Source of the DNA: Canna indica
Lineage: Eukaryota > Streptophyta > Magnoliopsida > Zingiberales > Cannaceae
Length of the DNA stretch: 64,000 nt
Assembly (NCBI GenBank): GCA_034359265.1
Contig: CP136895.1
Span: 39,512,001-39,576,000 of the forward strand
Reading direction: 5' to 3'
Under the pieces are notes generated by a model that was not told the origin of the DNA, made no database searches, and saw nothing but the letters and a program-made list of their open reading frames with translations. Shown piece by piece: positions 10,219 to 21,785 of the stretch (positions are counted from its first letter, which is position 1; each line of letters opens with the position of its first letter). A program made the position numbers and the translations under genes.

Positions 10219-11975
10219 CTGTGGTTCGAGAAGTGCGTGCCCGAGGAAGCATTCCATGTAGGACTATCCCCTGACGATTACCACCTGCCACCCCTATACC
10301 CACTGACCCTTCGCCTTCGACCATAATTCCCCCACCTTCGGCCACCATCCCCCCACCTGTGGCCACCATCCCCCCACCTGATCCAGACAACATTCCCCCA
10401 CTTGATCCGTCCACCATTCCCCCAACTGATTTGGCTGCCATCCCCCCACCTCTAGAGACCATCCTTTCAGCCGATCCAGGCCCGTCGACATCGATATGTA
10501 GGCCATGAGGGCCTAATAGAATTCCCCCTCTGCTAGCAGAGGGAGAGTCGCACAGTTCGGTTAGTGTGCGTGATAGAAGGTAAGTAGATGCATTAATTAT
10601 CCCTTATAATTTATTTATAATTCAATATATTATAATATAGAATTGTACTATAATTGGTGCATGTTTGAGCAAGAGGACGTCCCATGCACGATAGCGGGGA
10701 TGATCCGAAAGTTTATGCACGGGGCGTGGCCTACATGGTCTCACGTGCCCCGTGAGCATATGAATTTACTATGGCGAGAGTTCTTGGTAAGTATATTTAT
10801 TAAATTAATGATAATGTTGAATATCGATCGGTAATAATAAATTTATTTTTTTGCAGGCTTATTTTACATGGTCGAAGGACCAGACTCCTTCCGTAGAGAG
10901 TGCATGGGAGCGTGTTGCCCGTGCTCGCTATAACGGGCTGCTTCAGCAGGCCCGTAAGACCGTGATGAGACAGTTGGGGGCCACACAGATTGGGGAGACT
11001 CGGGGACACGCCCCCGAGTGGATTCCTAGACCCGTGTGGGACCAGCTTGTTGAGTGGTGGGACCCGCTTGAGTGGCAGGAGGTCTTCCAGACAACACCGA
11101 GAAACCGCATGTCCGGGGGGACGGCACAGGGGCGCACCACACTAGTGGCTCTTTGTCTTTTGCGGTGCATGAGCGTCATATGATATGTATAATTTCCTTA
11201 CTTTTAATTAAAATATTATATATTTTGTATAATGATACTAATGTATTTGTTTTCTAATGTAAGACACGAGTTACAAAGGATGGCACCATCCAACGCCCCT
11301 CGTTGATGCAAGTGTTTGAGCGTACTCATCGTAGGCGATGAGGAGCGGGGGACTACGTCGATAGCAAAGCTTCGATCATCATGGTAAGTATTTATGTCTT
11401 TTTGATTTACATAATTTTTATTTATAGTTTATATATATGTATTATTTAAAATATAAACACGTGTAGGAGACCTACACAAGGACCGTGATCGAGCACGGAG
11501 GCACGCCGGAGGAGTTTGATGCAGGCGCATGGGTCGAGGCCGCAGGTGGCTAGGAGCACGACCGTGTTTATGGCTTTACAGACAATGGCCATGCACGTGC
11601 CGTGTTAGGGCCACTTGGGGCACCGACCCCTCCCGCTGCGGGTGAGCGGCCCTCGACATCGCGGACGCAGGACTAGAGCCGAATATCGACCTTGGAGTCC
11701 GAGCTAACACAGTACAGAGCGACGATAGAGGAGCAGAGATAGGCGATGGAGGAGCAGAGACATGCAACGGAGGAGTAGAGACACACGAATGACGAGTTGA
11801 GATAGACGATGCAGAACATGCAGGCCCTCCTTACTCATATTGCATCTCACTCGGGCCTTGTACCGATGATGTCGCAGCCGTTGTCCTCCTTGACCCAGTC
11901 GATGCTCCCGACCCAGTCGGTGCTCCCGACCCAGTCGCTGTCGACTCCACCGCCTCCACCGCAGTCACAAGATTT
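10219..11975 (+). pseudogene. CACTA TNPA-like transposase gene (Transposase_24 type), multi-exon, broken
   Basis: The exons I can trace are a proline-rich exon (about 10219-10580), a short exon with LLWREFL (about 10650-10790), and the main exon from 10856 (AYFTWSKDQTPSVESAW ... VWDQLVEWWDPLEWQEVF). Two further exons follow at about 11262-11382 and 11467-11975. Junctions show CTTG|GTAAGT, TTTTTTGCAG and GTGTAG acceptors. One donor is mutated (ATGATATGT, where the copy at 47755 has GTATGT). A one-base frameshift separates the WQEVF block from HTSGSLSFAVHERHM, and TAG codons interrupt the last exon. In the family this protein binds the subterminal repeats and helps transposition. Confidence 0.75.
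10318..10465 (+). repeat. Proline-rich coding repeats, 21-24 bp unit
   Basis: Six or so units that translate as ATIPPP, PDPDNIPP, LDPSTIPP and TDLAAIPP in the TNPA frame. Unit length varies by a codon, so the frame is kept, which suggests past selection on the protein rather than on DNA alone. Confidence 0.75.
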
Positions 11976-12676
11976 TGGTCTACTGTATTTTGTTTATATT
12001 TTGATACTTGTTAGCCTCCGTTTGAGGCTTAGATACTTGATAGATGTTTATACTTTACATTTCATATTTTGATACTTGTTCTCCTCCGGTTTGAGGCTTA
12101 TAGTTGTTTATATACTTATAGTTGTATATATGATATTTTGATACTTGTTTGCCTCCGGTTTAAGGCTTAGATTGATGATATTTAAGTAAAACTTGTATGG
12201 TTGGTTGAAAATGTATGTGTATGATGTTTTGTGGTTGTAATATGTATAAATATCATTGTATACAGGAATTTTCAAAATTCTAATTTTTTTCATTTACAGG
12301 ATATAACTTCAGCCACGGCTTACCCACGGCTGACCGTCACTACGCCGTGGCGGAAAGCGTATCGTAAATGGCCGATGGTCCGGGCAGCACCAAATATCAT
12401 GGTTGCTAATAATATCACCGACAGCTCCCAACTGCGATTGATGTGTTCAAATCAGCGACAGCCACCTAGAGCTATCACTGATGTGTTTAAATCATCGATA
12501 ACTCGAGCGGCTGTCGTTGATGATTACTGGTGACTTCTGAGGGCGGCCGTCACACCTTATTTGAGATGCGCACATCAGTGACAGCATTTTGCCACGGTCC
12601 ACACCATCTGTGATAGTCGTCATCGACAATTCAGCTATAGCCTGAGCCGTCGGTGACAATGACAATTCTAGTAGTG

Positions 12677-12876
12677 TTTTAAGAATGTTCATGCTAACCA
12701 TAAACTCATATTAGGCTATTTACGGGCATGCTATATATGATTGCTCATTTAAGATAAACCCAGGTGGTGTTAAGGCACTTTGGGTAGCTAAGCCCTGTAA
12801 CCCTCAAGGACCCAAAGCAATTTGGGTACCAAAGATTTCTTGTTCTCTTGTAAGGGGAGCAAGCACACAAGGGTGA
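12677..12876 (+). pseudogene. Sirevirus gag, C-terminal end (S4)
   Basis: After the CACTA end the frame resumes with FKNVHAN, then a damaged second zinc knuckle (GYLRACYI in place of GxxGHAIYDC). It continues with the conserved tail ALWVAKP ... GPKAIWVPKISCSLV and ends TQG-stop at 12874-12876. That stop position is shared by all gag-only copies here. Confidence 0.75.
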
Positions 12877-15728
12877 GTTGATGATGGTTGCTGGGAGTCG
12901 CATGAAGACTTAAAGCTTCACCAAATCCAAGTTGCAACTTCGCATCGTATGGATGCCTTCGGTATGAAAAATCAGCATCTAGTTAATTTGGTATGATCTC
13001 CTTACTTTGCTTTGTTTCATTTAAGTTGGAGTGTAAGATACTTGTTTAATTCGAGTTGATTCTTACCACTCTTGATATGGTTTCAAAAATGTTTTTGGAT
13101 TTTTGATTTCCGATCTCTTCGTAGACCTAAGTGACCTATAACGGGCCTAAGCGACCTTGTGGTTCTAAATCATAGGCTCATTGTGGTCTTTCGATTTTCA
13201 ACCAATTGGAAGTGATGGAGATCTTATTTTTCAAAATTTCACATTTTGAGATATCTTTGTTTCATTCCAGTATCACTTTGACTTATTTGTAAATGAATCT
13301 CTACTACTTTGCAAAGTAGATCTTTGAAAATGATATTTGATTATCATCTTTGCTATTTAGTACGATAACTTGCTAAGTAGATATGATTTGATTACTATTA
13401 ATTTGATATACTTGCAAGTTATTGAAAATGGAATGCTTATCATGAAGAAAATTGAAAAGTAAATGACAAGTTTGACAAAATTCTCTTGAAAGGGGTATGA
13501 GCTCGACTTTTCTTAAAATCTTGCTTAATTACCACAATAATTTTGCTTAAATGATTTCTCTATGACTTATGATCGATTGTGCATGATAAATGCTTAGAAT
13601 TTCATTAGTAAGAAAATTTTGATAACTTAGGCAATTTCATGATATTTTGATTGAATGAAATTTGCACTAGGTTGAAATCATTTATTATAGACTTCATTTT
13701 TAAGTCTACACCAAATAAACATGTTTAGATATACACACGACATGCTTCTAGGTGTTTAAATTTGAAAATTCATGTGTAGATGAACAATGTGATAACTAGT
13801 TCACTTTAGAGGACTTAAACATGGAAAAGTTTGATCCAAGTAAACAAATCGACTTGGATACTTCATTTTAAGTCCAAACTTAATAAATATGTTTAGAAAT
13901 ATGTATGACATGTTTTCATGCATTTAGCATGAAAAATTTAAATTGATATGGATAAAATGATATAGAGGTCATTTCATGATAACCTCATTTGAACAAGTTT
14001 GACCCAAGTCAACAAATTGACTTAGAGATCTCATTTTCAATCCATATTTGAGGAACATGTTTAGATTTACTCATGTTAGGTATCCATAAGTTTAAGTTTG
14101 AAAAACCACGAGTAAATGACAAGACTGTCACTTAGCTAGTTTCATGTTATCATAAGTTAGTTTGAATGAAACCATGCTAGGTTGATAACTTGGTCTAAGG
14201 ACATTACTTTCATCTCAAACTTGACATATACACTTTATATGACCATTATATGGTGTCATAAAAGTTTGAATGAAAACTGAATATACTTGCGAAAATAACT
14301 AATATTTACGAAAATGACATTGAAAATTTTAGTATTTTCAGTTAATTTTAGAAAAATATAGAAAAATCATTTTTAACTTATTTTTAAAACTGCATCTTCA
14401 TTGAAAATCTAGTTTCTCCAGTAAAAAAATTCGAAAAGTTTCATCAAGAATATGATTTATAATGGAATTTTGAAGTTGAATTTCGAAAACACAAAGTATC
14501 ACTTACTTGAAATACTCATTTTTCTGACACTTTGTTTTTTCGTCAAAATCTTCAAATAAAAACTCATGTATACCATTTTGATTCCATCCCTAATATCATT
14601 CACAACATTGCTTGAGTAAAATCATTTCTAGGAATAATTTTGATAACTTGAATGATGGTTAGAAATATCGATTTTTCATTGAAATCAAGATAGGATGAAA
14701 AATAAACTTAGAAATTTCATTTAAAGCCCAAACTTGACTCACATACTTAGATAGTTAGATTCACTTATGTTTGATGCTTAGATGCCTAAGTTAGAGAAAA
14801 CATGAGTAGATAGCAAAATTTGATACTTAGCAATTTTCATATTTTCATGCTTATTTCGAATGAAACCGTGCTAAGTTGAAATTTTGATCAAACGATATTA
14901 TTTTCACTTCAAACTTGATACACATGCTTTAGATGACCATATCTTAGTATCTAGAAAGTTTGAATGAAAGCTAGAAACGTTTGAAAAAAATGACTGGTAT
15001 TTACGAAAATACCATTGGATTTCAATTATTTTTAGAAAAATGCAGAAAATTAATTTTTGAATGATTCCTAAAATTGCATGTTCACTGATAAATCTAGTTT
15101 CTACTTTAAAATTTTCAAAAAAAAAATCAGCAAGAAATTGATTTGACATGGATTTTTGAAATGGGATTTCAAAACTTTAAAGTATCATTCTTTGCAAATG
15201 TTCATTTTTACGATACTTTGATTTTTGGTCCTATCTTTGTATGAGACTTCAAGTATGATATTTTGACACTTTTAGTATCGTTATAATTATTTAGAGAAAA
15301 AAAATCATTTCTAAAATGATTTTTGATATTTTGACCGATACTTGAAAATATCGATGCTTGAGTTTATACATGATTTCCGAATTTAGATTTTAGTTATCAT
15401 TCCTTGCTATCCTGTATGATTTGTTCCCATATTAGATATTTGGTTTTCATCCATTTGGTTGAGATCTTCGTGCTTCATGAAAAATACTTTAAGAGTCTCA
15501 ACTTTGACTATAAGTTGACTTTTCTTGACCTTTTTGATTGATGTCAAAAGGGGGAAAAAAATATACGTAAAGTGGAAGAAAATATAGGAAAACCATGCAT
15601 ATAGATAGGGGAAGTTTATTTTCATATATATGCATTTTGATAGGGGAGAAATCCCATGTTTAATATCCTCAATGCATATTTGTATATATTTTCTTAAGGA
15701 TGTTTGTCATCATCAAAAAGGGGGAGGT
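12877..15728 (+). repeat. Non-coding 3' region of S4 with decayed tandem repeats
   Basis: No coding frame is present. Diverged units of roughly 170-200 bp recur, each holding a core like TTGACCCAAGTCAAC, CATTTTAAGTCCAAACTT, ACATGTTTAGAT and GAATGAAACCATGCTAGG. I see about six. Near the end come purine tracts and, at 15711-15727, CATCAAAAAGGGGGAGG, the polypurine tract used for plus-strand priming. Confidence 0.7.
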
Positions 15729-16637
15729 TGTTGGCATACGATTTTCTACCTTGGTCTTACTCGGTTTTAATGATAACAAACATGGAACTAATGTTTCATT
15801 GAGAAATACTTTCTGGTTTCAAGTCGGTCAGCGCTCAACGTCCGCGATTAGAAAAGTCGGAGAAATCAAAGAAATCGGCAAGGACGCTCATCAATGCGCT
15901 CAAATTCGTCGGATAGTTAGAGTTTAGGTTGAGTGTCTAGAATTTATATGCAATCCTCTTTTATGATGCAAAGAACCCAAAATCCGAAAATGAAGAACGC
16001 GACAAGAAATCTGATTTCTCAAGTTTGATCATAGGGGTGATCGACCGAACCGAGCTCGGAATGCACAGAGTTCTTCGTTCGCTCGAGCGGTCGCTTGGTC
16101 AGTCGATCGACGTTCGACCGAACCAGCGACCGACGATCGGTAATGGGCAAATTTCTGCTCGTTGAGAAGAGGTGTGTTGCCTCTTCTCTTCAGTGCTTAT
16201 AAATAGGAAGCCATGAGAGCCTTCCTCCTTGATCTTCACCTTCATTGAGCCATCTTTGATCAAGCTTAAAGCTTTTCTTGAGCCACCTCTTTGCAACCCT
16301 AGTTTTGATCCTCACTTCCTTGATTGAGCCCTCAAACTTCATTGTTTCATCATTAAAGGCATCAAGAGGAAGCTAGGAATCTTGTTGTGGAGCTAAGTAT
16401 TCTATTGTTTGATTTATTGCTCCATTTAGTGTTGTATTTTATTGTTATTTTCATTGTGTTTGAGTTTGTGTAAGACCTAGAGTGTAGGTCTTAAAGTTGG
16501 GTGGTAGCCTTGGTGTTTGAGATTTAAATCCACCGGTGTAAACGTAGTTTACTAGGATTGGTGATTGTTGTCCCTTAGGGTTGTGGTGGAAGTGTGCTCT
16601 TGGTAAGAAGGCGGAGACTTCCGGGTGTAGAAGTGCT
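15729..16637 (+). mobile_element. Sirevirus LTR (G), 3' truncated
   Basis: Starts TGTTGGCATACG directly after the polypurine tract. It holds a GTCGAC/GATCGA group (16038-16140) and TATAAATA at 16198-16205. It breaks off near 16637 in the GACTTCCGGGTGTAGAAGTG block, and integrase sequence of S3 follows. Confidence 0.85.
16198..16205 (+). promoter_or_regulatory. TATA box of LTR G
   Basis: TATAAATA lies about 60 bp after the palindrome group. The same stretch in LTR B (near 6415) is where the Tekay LTR inserted. Confidence 0.6.
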
Positions 16638-17439
16638 CTGTTTTAGTTGATGACTAATCTAGATTTACATTGGTTTTCTTCCTAGCTAAGAAAAATGAAA
16701 CTTTTGATTTCTTTAAAAAACTGTTAGGACAATTGTGAATGAAAATAGAATTTTAATTTTAAAAATTAGAAGTGATAATGGAGGTGAATTTAAAAATGAA
16801 AATTTTTCGGAATTATGTGATGAGCTTGGTATTGAACATACTTTTTATTCCCCTATAACCCCTCAACAAAATGGGGTGGTTTCATGATAAGGAGGTTGAA
16901 GATGAACTCAATGAGGAACCACATGATGAAGAATCTTCATCCTCATCCATACCTCAAATTGGAGAAGAAGGAGAAGCTCTACCTCCTCTCCAAAAACTTA
17001 CCGGTTGATAAGGGATCATCCAATTGATCAAGTCATTGGAGAACCTCCAATGGGAGTGGTAACACGTTCTAAACTAAAAAATATTTATCAATATATTGCT
17101 TTCATTTCTCAAGTAGAACCTAAGAACATTAAGGAAGCCATAGAAGATGAATTTTGGGTTATTGCCATGCAAGAGGAACTAAATCAATTTATAATGAATG
17201 ATATTTGGGATTTAGTACCTTGGCCTAGTGAACAAACCGTTATTGGGACTAAGTACGTGGGTCTATAGAAATAAGTTAGATGAAGATGGCTTAGTCATTA
17301 GAAACAAGGCTAGGTTAGTGCATGGCCCAAGGGTATAATCAAGAGGAAGGTATAGATTATAATGAAACATATGCTCCCGGAGCTAGATTAGAAGAAATTT
17401 GGATGCTTTTAGCTTATGCAAGTTTTAAATGCTTTAAAC

Positions 17440-19047
17440 TGTTGGCCTAAGGTTTTCAACCTTGGTCTTAATCTCGATTTTGATGATAACAAACATGGAA
17501 CTAATGGTGTTATTAAAAAATACTTTCAGGTTCCAAGTCAGTTAGCGCTCGACGTCCTCGATCGAAAAAATCGGAGAAATCGGCAAGGACGCTCGTCGAC
17601 GCTCAGGATTCTTCGGGAAGTTAGAGTTTAGGTTTAGGGTGTCTAGCATGTGTTGTAATCCTCTTTTATGATGCAAAGAACCCAAAAATCAAACTCGAAC
17701 CCCAAAACATGAAAACCCAAAAACTGCCTTGAAATTCACTAAGCCTAGGGAGCTCCTTGGATGGCTATATGACCTAGACATTTTCTTGGCACCAAAAGTG
17801 TCGGTAATTGTTCCTTAGGTAAAAAATAGATAACGAGATATTTTTTAAAAAAATTTGGAAGCCTTTAGCCTACCTATATTTGACTCGTGAGATTAGAAAG
17901 TCTTCGATTTTCGAAAATTTGTACTAGACCCCAAAAGTTAGATTTTGATCCTTAAGGATTTTGATGTTTTAAATATTTTTGTTGAATCCAAATGGGGGTA
18001 AACCTTATGTAACATTTATGTTTTAAAGTTATAAACTTAACGTGCAAATAAGCAAAAACTCAGCCAAACCAAGCAGTGCAGTCTGCCTAGTTTCGGTCGA
18101 CCGATCGATCGATCAAATGCTGCCAAAAACTGGCAGTAGGCAAGTCGGTCGACTGAACATTTGATGGAAGTATGCCAAAAAGCGATAGTATGCCTTCGGT
18201 CGCTCAGCGGTCCCTCGGTCGATCGACCGACGATCGACCGACAATCATCCGAAAGGCGAAAAATGACTAGTTTTCGGGCCGTTGAGCAGTGTTTAACCCG
18301 AGCCTCCTTCATGGCTCTACAAATACTTATGCCCCAGCCTTCCTTTGACACTTTTGATCACTCCTACACTTCATTGAGCCATCCTTGATCATTTCCAAGC
18401 TTTCATTGAGCCATTACTTGGAGAAACCCTAGTTTGATCTCTCATTCCTTAATATAGCATTCAAAGCTTCATTGATTCATCACCTTGAGGCATCAAGAGG
18501 ACTAGGGAGTTTGTTGTGGAGCTAAGTATTTTATTATTTGATTTATTGCTCCATTTAGTTTTGTATTTTCTTGTTTATTTCTTTCTATTTGAGTTAGTGT
18601 AAGACCTAGAATGTAGGTCTTGAAATTGGGTGGTTGCCTTAATTTGTTTTTGAGGCTTAATTCCACCGGTGTAAACATAGTTTACTAGGATTAGTTGAGT
18701 TCTCCCTTAGGATTGAGGTGTAAGAGTGCTCTGGTAAGAAGACGGAGACTTCCGGGTGTGGAAGTGCCTTAGGTTGAGAGAGAGACTCTTCGGGTCAAAG
18801 TCCTCGTTGTAAGGGAAACAAGATTAATCTAGTAAAATTTAGTTTGGAAATCCTAAGCGGGATGCTTAGGTAATGGAGTAGGCATTGAGGCCGAACCACT
18901 ATAAATAATTATGTTTGCATTGCTTCCGCTTGCTACTCAACTTGTAATTTGCCTAAATAACCAAAGTAACGATTAAAACCGCATTTAGGCAAAAAGATTA
19001 GTAAACACACTATTCATCCCCCCTCTAGTGTGGCCATTTCACCAACA
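17440..19047 (+). mobile_element. Solo Sirevirus LTR (F), 1,608 bp
   Basis: Starts TGTTGGCCTAAGG and ends CACCAACA. TAAAC is duplicated on both sides (17435-17439 and 19048-19052), and the host RT frame continues across. With no internal sequence it is a solo LTR, made by recombination between two LTRs of a later insertion. It has a GTCGAC/GATCGA group at 18092-18245. The TATA position reads CTACAAATA (about 18318), so that element is altered. Confidence 0.95.
18092..18245. repeat. GTCGACC palindrome group of LTR F
   Basis: Units such as CGGTCGACCGATCGATCG, CGGTCGACTG and CGATCGACCGACGATCGACC lie upstream of the degraded TATA position, as in LTRs D, E, G, I, J and M. Confidence 0.85.
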
Positions 19048-20489
19048 TAAACTTTTTCAAATGGATGTCAAAAGTGCATTTTTGAATGGTTTTATAACGA
19101 AAGAAGTATATGTTGAACAATCCCCCGGTTTAGAAAACTTTGAATTTCCTAATCATGTTTACAAATTAAAGAAAGCTTTGTATGGTTTAAAACAAGCCCA
19201 TAGGGCTTGGTATGAAAGACTTTCCAAGTTTTTGATTGAACAAGGTTTTAGCATTGAAAAAGCCGATGTGTCTCTTTTTATTAAGAATGTTAAGAATGTT
19301 ATCCTACTTGTGCAAATATATGTGGATGATATTATTTTTGTTGCTACTAATCAATTGTTATGTGAGTGGTTTGCTAAGTGCATGCAAGAGGAGTTTGAGA
19401 TGAGCATGATGGGAGAACTCTCCTTCATGCTTGGACTTCAAATCAAGCAAACCAACAAAGGCGTCTTCATCAATCAAGCAAAGAACACCAAGGAGCTCAT
19501 CAAAAGATTCGGGATGAACGAAGCCAAGATTGCTTCAACACCAATGAGCACATCCATCAAGCTAAAGATGAAGATGGTGTAAAGGTAGATGAAAAACAAT
19601 ACCGAGGTATAATTGGTAGTCTCATTTACTTAACCGTAAGTAGGCCGGATATCATGTTTAGTGTTTGTGCATGTGCTAGGTTTCAATTATGCCCCAAGAT
19701 GTCTCATTTAAGTGCGGTCAAAGGCATATTGAGATATCTAAAGGGTACGGTTGAGTTAGGATTATGGTATCTAAATGATGCATCTTTTGAATTAATTGGT
19801 TTTTCTGATGCCGATTTTGTCGGTTGCAAAGTAGATAGAAAAAGCACTAGTAGGTGTTGTCAATTTCTAGGGATGAGTCTTGTTTCTTATTTTTTCAAGA
19901 AACAAAACTCGGTTGCACTTTCAAATACCGAAGCGGAATACATCGTCGTGGCTAGTTGTTGTGCACAAGTCCTTTGGATGAAACAAACCCTTATGGATTA
20001 TGGCTTAGTTATTCATGCATACCTATTCATTATGATAACACTAGTGCAATTAATCTAACAAAAAATCTAGTATTACACTCTAGGACTAAAGTACTAAACA
20101 CATAGACCTAAGGCATCACTTTCGTAGAGACAATGTAGCAAAGGGAAATATTTCTGTAGAATTTGTGCCTACCGACAAACAATTTGCAGATATATTTACT
20201 AAACCTTTGAATGAAGAGAGCTTTACCAACTTAAGGATGCAATTAGGAATTTGTACTCTTCCACATGTTTAAGTTTTCAAAAATTGCATGTCTCTTTGAA
20301 AAATCGGGTTTTTATGGTATCATCACACTTATGTAATGCCTTGTAATAGGGCTTTGTGACTTATCGATGTTTGCCTTCCATAGGCACATTGGTAGGAAGG
20401 ATTATAGTGGTAGATGATACTTGGTTTCATGGATTTCGTGGTTTTCATGATGAAACTCATTAATAGTACCTTGCACTCTTGCCCTTTTT

Positions 20490-20702
20490 GATTGATGTCA
20501 AAAGGGGAGAAAAGACTTAGTCACATTTGTTTTTATTATGCATATAGATAGGGGAAGTTATAAGTTAGATATGCATGTTGATAGGGGGAGCTTAAGTTAG
20601 TTTCTTATTAGTTGTTATCATGAACTCACAAATGAGCATTTACCAAGTCTCACATTTGCCTATTTTTCATGTTTTGTTTGTTATCATCAAAAACGGGGAT
20701 AT
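20490..20702 (+). promoter_or_regulatory. Multiple polypurine tracts before the 3' LTR of S3
   Basis: Four purine runs: AAAGGGGAGAAAAG, AGGGGAAG, AGGGGGAG, and the LTR-proximal AAAAACGGGGATA, whose purine run is broken by a C. Several tracts ahead of the 3' LTR are a known Sirevirus trait. They prime plus-strand DNA synthesis. Confidence 0.7.
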
Positions 20703-21023
20703 TGTTGTCCCAATGGTTGCCCCTAGGCCTCATTCTCTATTTTGATGATAACAAACATGAAACTAACTCATTTGTGGAGTTTTCAGTCCAGGTCGATAGA
20801 ACGATACGCGTATGAACTTCGTCCAAAAAAATGCAAAGAATTGTCAAAAATGGCTCTGATGACTATCACATATCTTCCCAGGCTTAGAATTAGTAATGAA
20901 TATAATATACCCCTAGTATATCAACCTAAACATATTTGTAATAAGTCCTAAGTCAAAACTCGAAGACGAAACCCGAAAACGAACATCGCGTAGAAAAATC
21001 AGTAAACTAGGTAGTTTTCAGGG

Positions 21024-21165
21024 TGTCGGTCAAGGGCCGATTGACCGACCATCAGCCGTCGACCGACTGCTGAGGGCTCAAAACGAACAGAAGCCCTGCG
21101 GTCGATGGTCGGTCGATCAGGTGATCGACCGACCATCGATCGGCGATCGACCGAGCAGCGTCAAC
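21024..21165. repeat. GTCGAC/GATCGA palindrome group of LTR E
   Basis: Clustered units such as CCGTCGACCGAC, GATCGACCGACC and CGATCGGCGATCGACCG end about 45 bp before TATAAATA. Confidence 0.85.
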
Positions 21166-21209
21166 GGGCAAAAATATTGCCTGTTGCAACGATAATTTGT
21201 TTGAAGGGT

Positions 21210-21217
21210 TATAAATA
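21210..21217 (+). promoter_or_regulatory. TATA box of LTR E
   Basis: TATAAATA follows the palindrome group, with the same order as in LTR D and the S2 5' LTR. Confidence 0.65.
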
Positions 21218-21785
21218 CCCCTCTTAACTCTTCACCAAACTCCCTTCTACTATTCCATTGAGTATTCATTGCAAGTTTACAAGCCTTCTAAGAGTGATCT
21301 TCAAGCCTACCTTTGTCGATTCTAAATCCTCTTGAAGTGTTTTTCGCAACTCAACTCCGGCATCGATTTTCATCATCCGACTTGAGGAGTTTAAGGCTTG
21401 GAACGCAAAGAAAGGAGCACACAAGTTTGATTTACATTTTAGCTCCTTTAATCTTGTTTTCTCTGGTTGTTAAGTTGTATTTCTCATTATAGCTTGTAAG
21501 AAATGAGTCATCATTGTATTCTTAGGGAAACACTTTGTCTATTAATCATTTGGGTTAGAAATCCTTGGTGTGGAGCCAAAGTAGTGAAGTAGGCGGTTTG
21601 GCCGAACCACTATAAGAAATTGTGTTTACATTGCTTGCTTTAAAAGAACTTGTCAAGCATCCATCTTAAAAGAATTAGTTGAAAAGTGTTAATTGAACCT
21701 AGTTTTAGCTAACACACTCTTCGACCCACCTTCTATTGTGGATATTTGAACAACAACCAAGAGCGAGAAGGCAAACCTTTACCTC

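Larger units (their letters stand above)
10088..12676 (+). mobile_element. CACTA (En/Spm) element 1, 5' truncated
   Basis: The right end is ATTCTAGTAGTG at 12676, the reverse complement of the CACTACTAGAAT terminus also seen at 22843 and 45334. The last 350 bp hold subterminal repeats (GCCACGG, CACTGATGTG, GTCATCG types). No CACTA end exists on the left, where LTR sequence begins abruptly. It carries a multi-exon TNPA-like gene. It sits in the gag of S4, since gag reading resumes at 12677. Confidence 0.8.
12677..16637 (+). mobile_element. Sirevirus S4, gag-only type, 3' part with 3' LTR
   Basis: Holds the end of gag (to 12876), about 2.85 kb of AT-rich sequence without pol, several purine tracts, and an LTR from 15729 that breaks off at 16637. 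The non-coding part lines up block by block with S2, S6 and S7. The 5' part was lost to CACTA 1 and the scrambled region to its left. Confidence 0.85.
16638..20275 (+). pseudogene. Copia pol: integrase, reverse transcriptase, RNase H (S3), split
   Basis: Integrase core pieces: RSDNGGEF (about 16770), then TPQQNGVV (about 16860), after which a deletion joins to the linker before RT. RT starts near 17130 (IEDEFWVIAMQEELNQF). It is cut at 17439 by LTR F and resumes at 19053 (FQMDVKSAFLNG). The catalytic IYVDDIIF is at about 19314-19337. A frameshift follows near 19580, before KQYRGIIGSLIYLTVSRPD. RNase H has FSDADFVG (about 19803) and NTEAEYIVVASC, and ends near PTDKQFADIFTKPL (about 20168-20209). 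Catalytic residues survive but the frame does not. Confidence 0.9.
16638..21755 (+). mobile_element. Sirevirus S3, pol-bearing, with 3' LTR
   Basis: The 3' half of a Copia element: integrase remnant, RT and RNase H, a 3' UTR with four purine tracts, and a complete 3' LTR (20703-21755). A solo LTR at 17440-19047 interrupts RT. The 5' half is missing at the junction with LTR G. The 3' LTR subfamily (TGTTGTCCC start) differs from that of the gag-only elements. Confidence 0.85.
20703..21755 (+). mobile_element. Sirevirus 3' LTR (E), 1,053 bp
   Basis: TGTTGTCCC start, TTGAACAACA end. It holds a dense GTCGAC/GATCGA group (21024-21165) and TATAAATA at 21210-21217. The next base begins S1 gag sequence inside its coiled-coil part, so S3 probably inserted into S1 gag. 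The matching left flank has been lost, so no target duplication can be shown. Confidence 0.85.
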
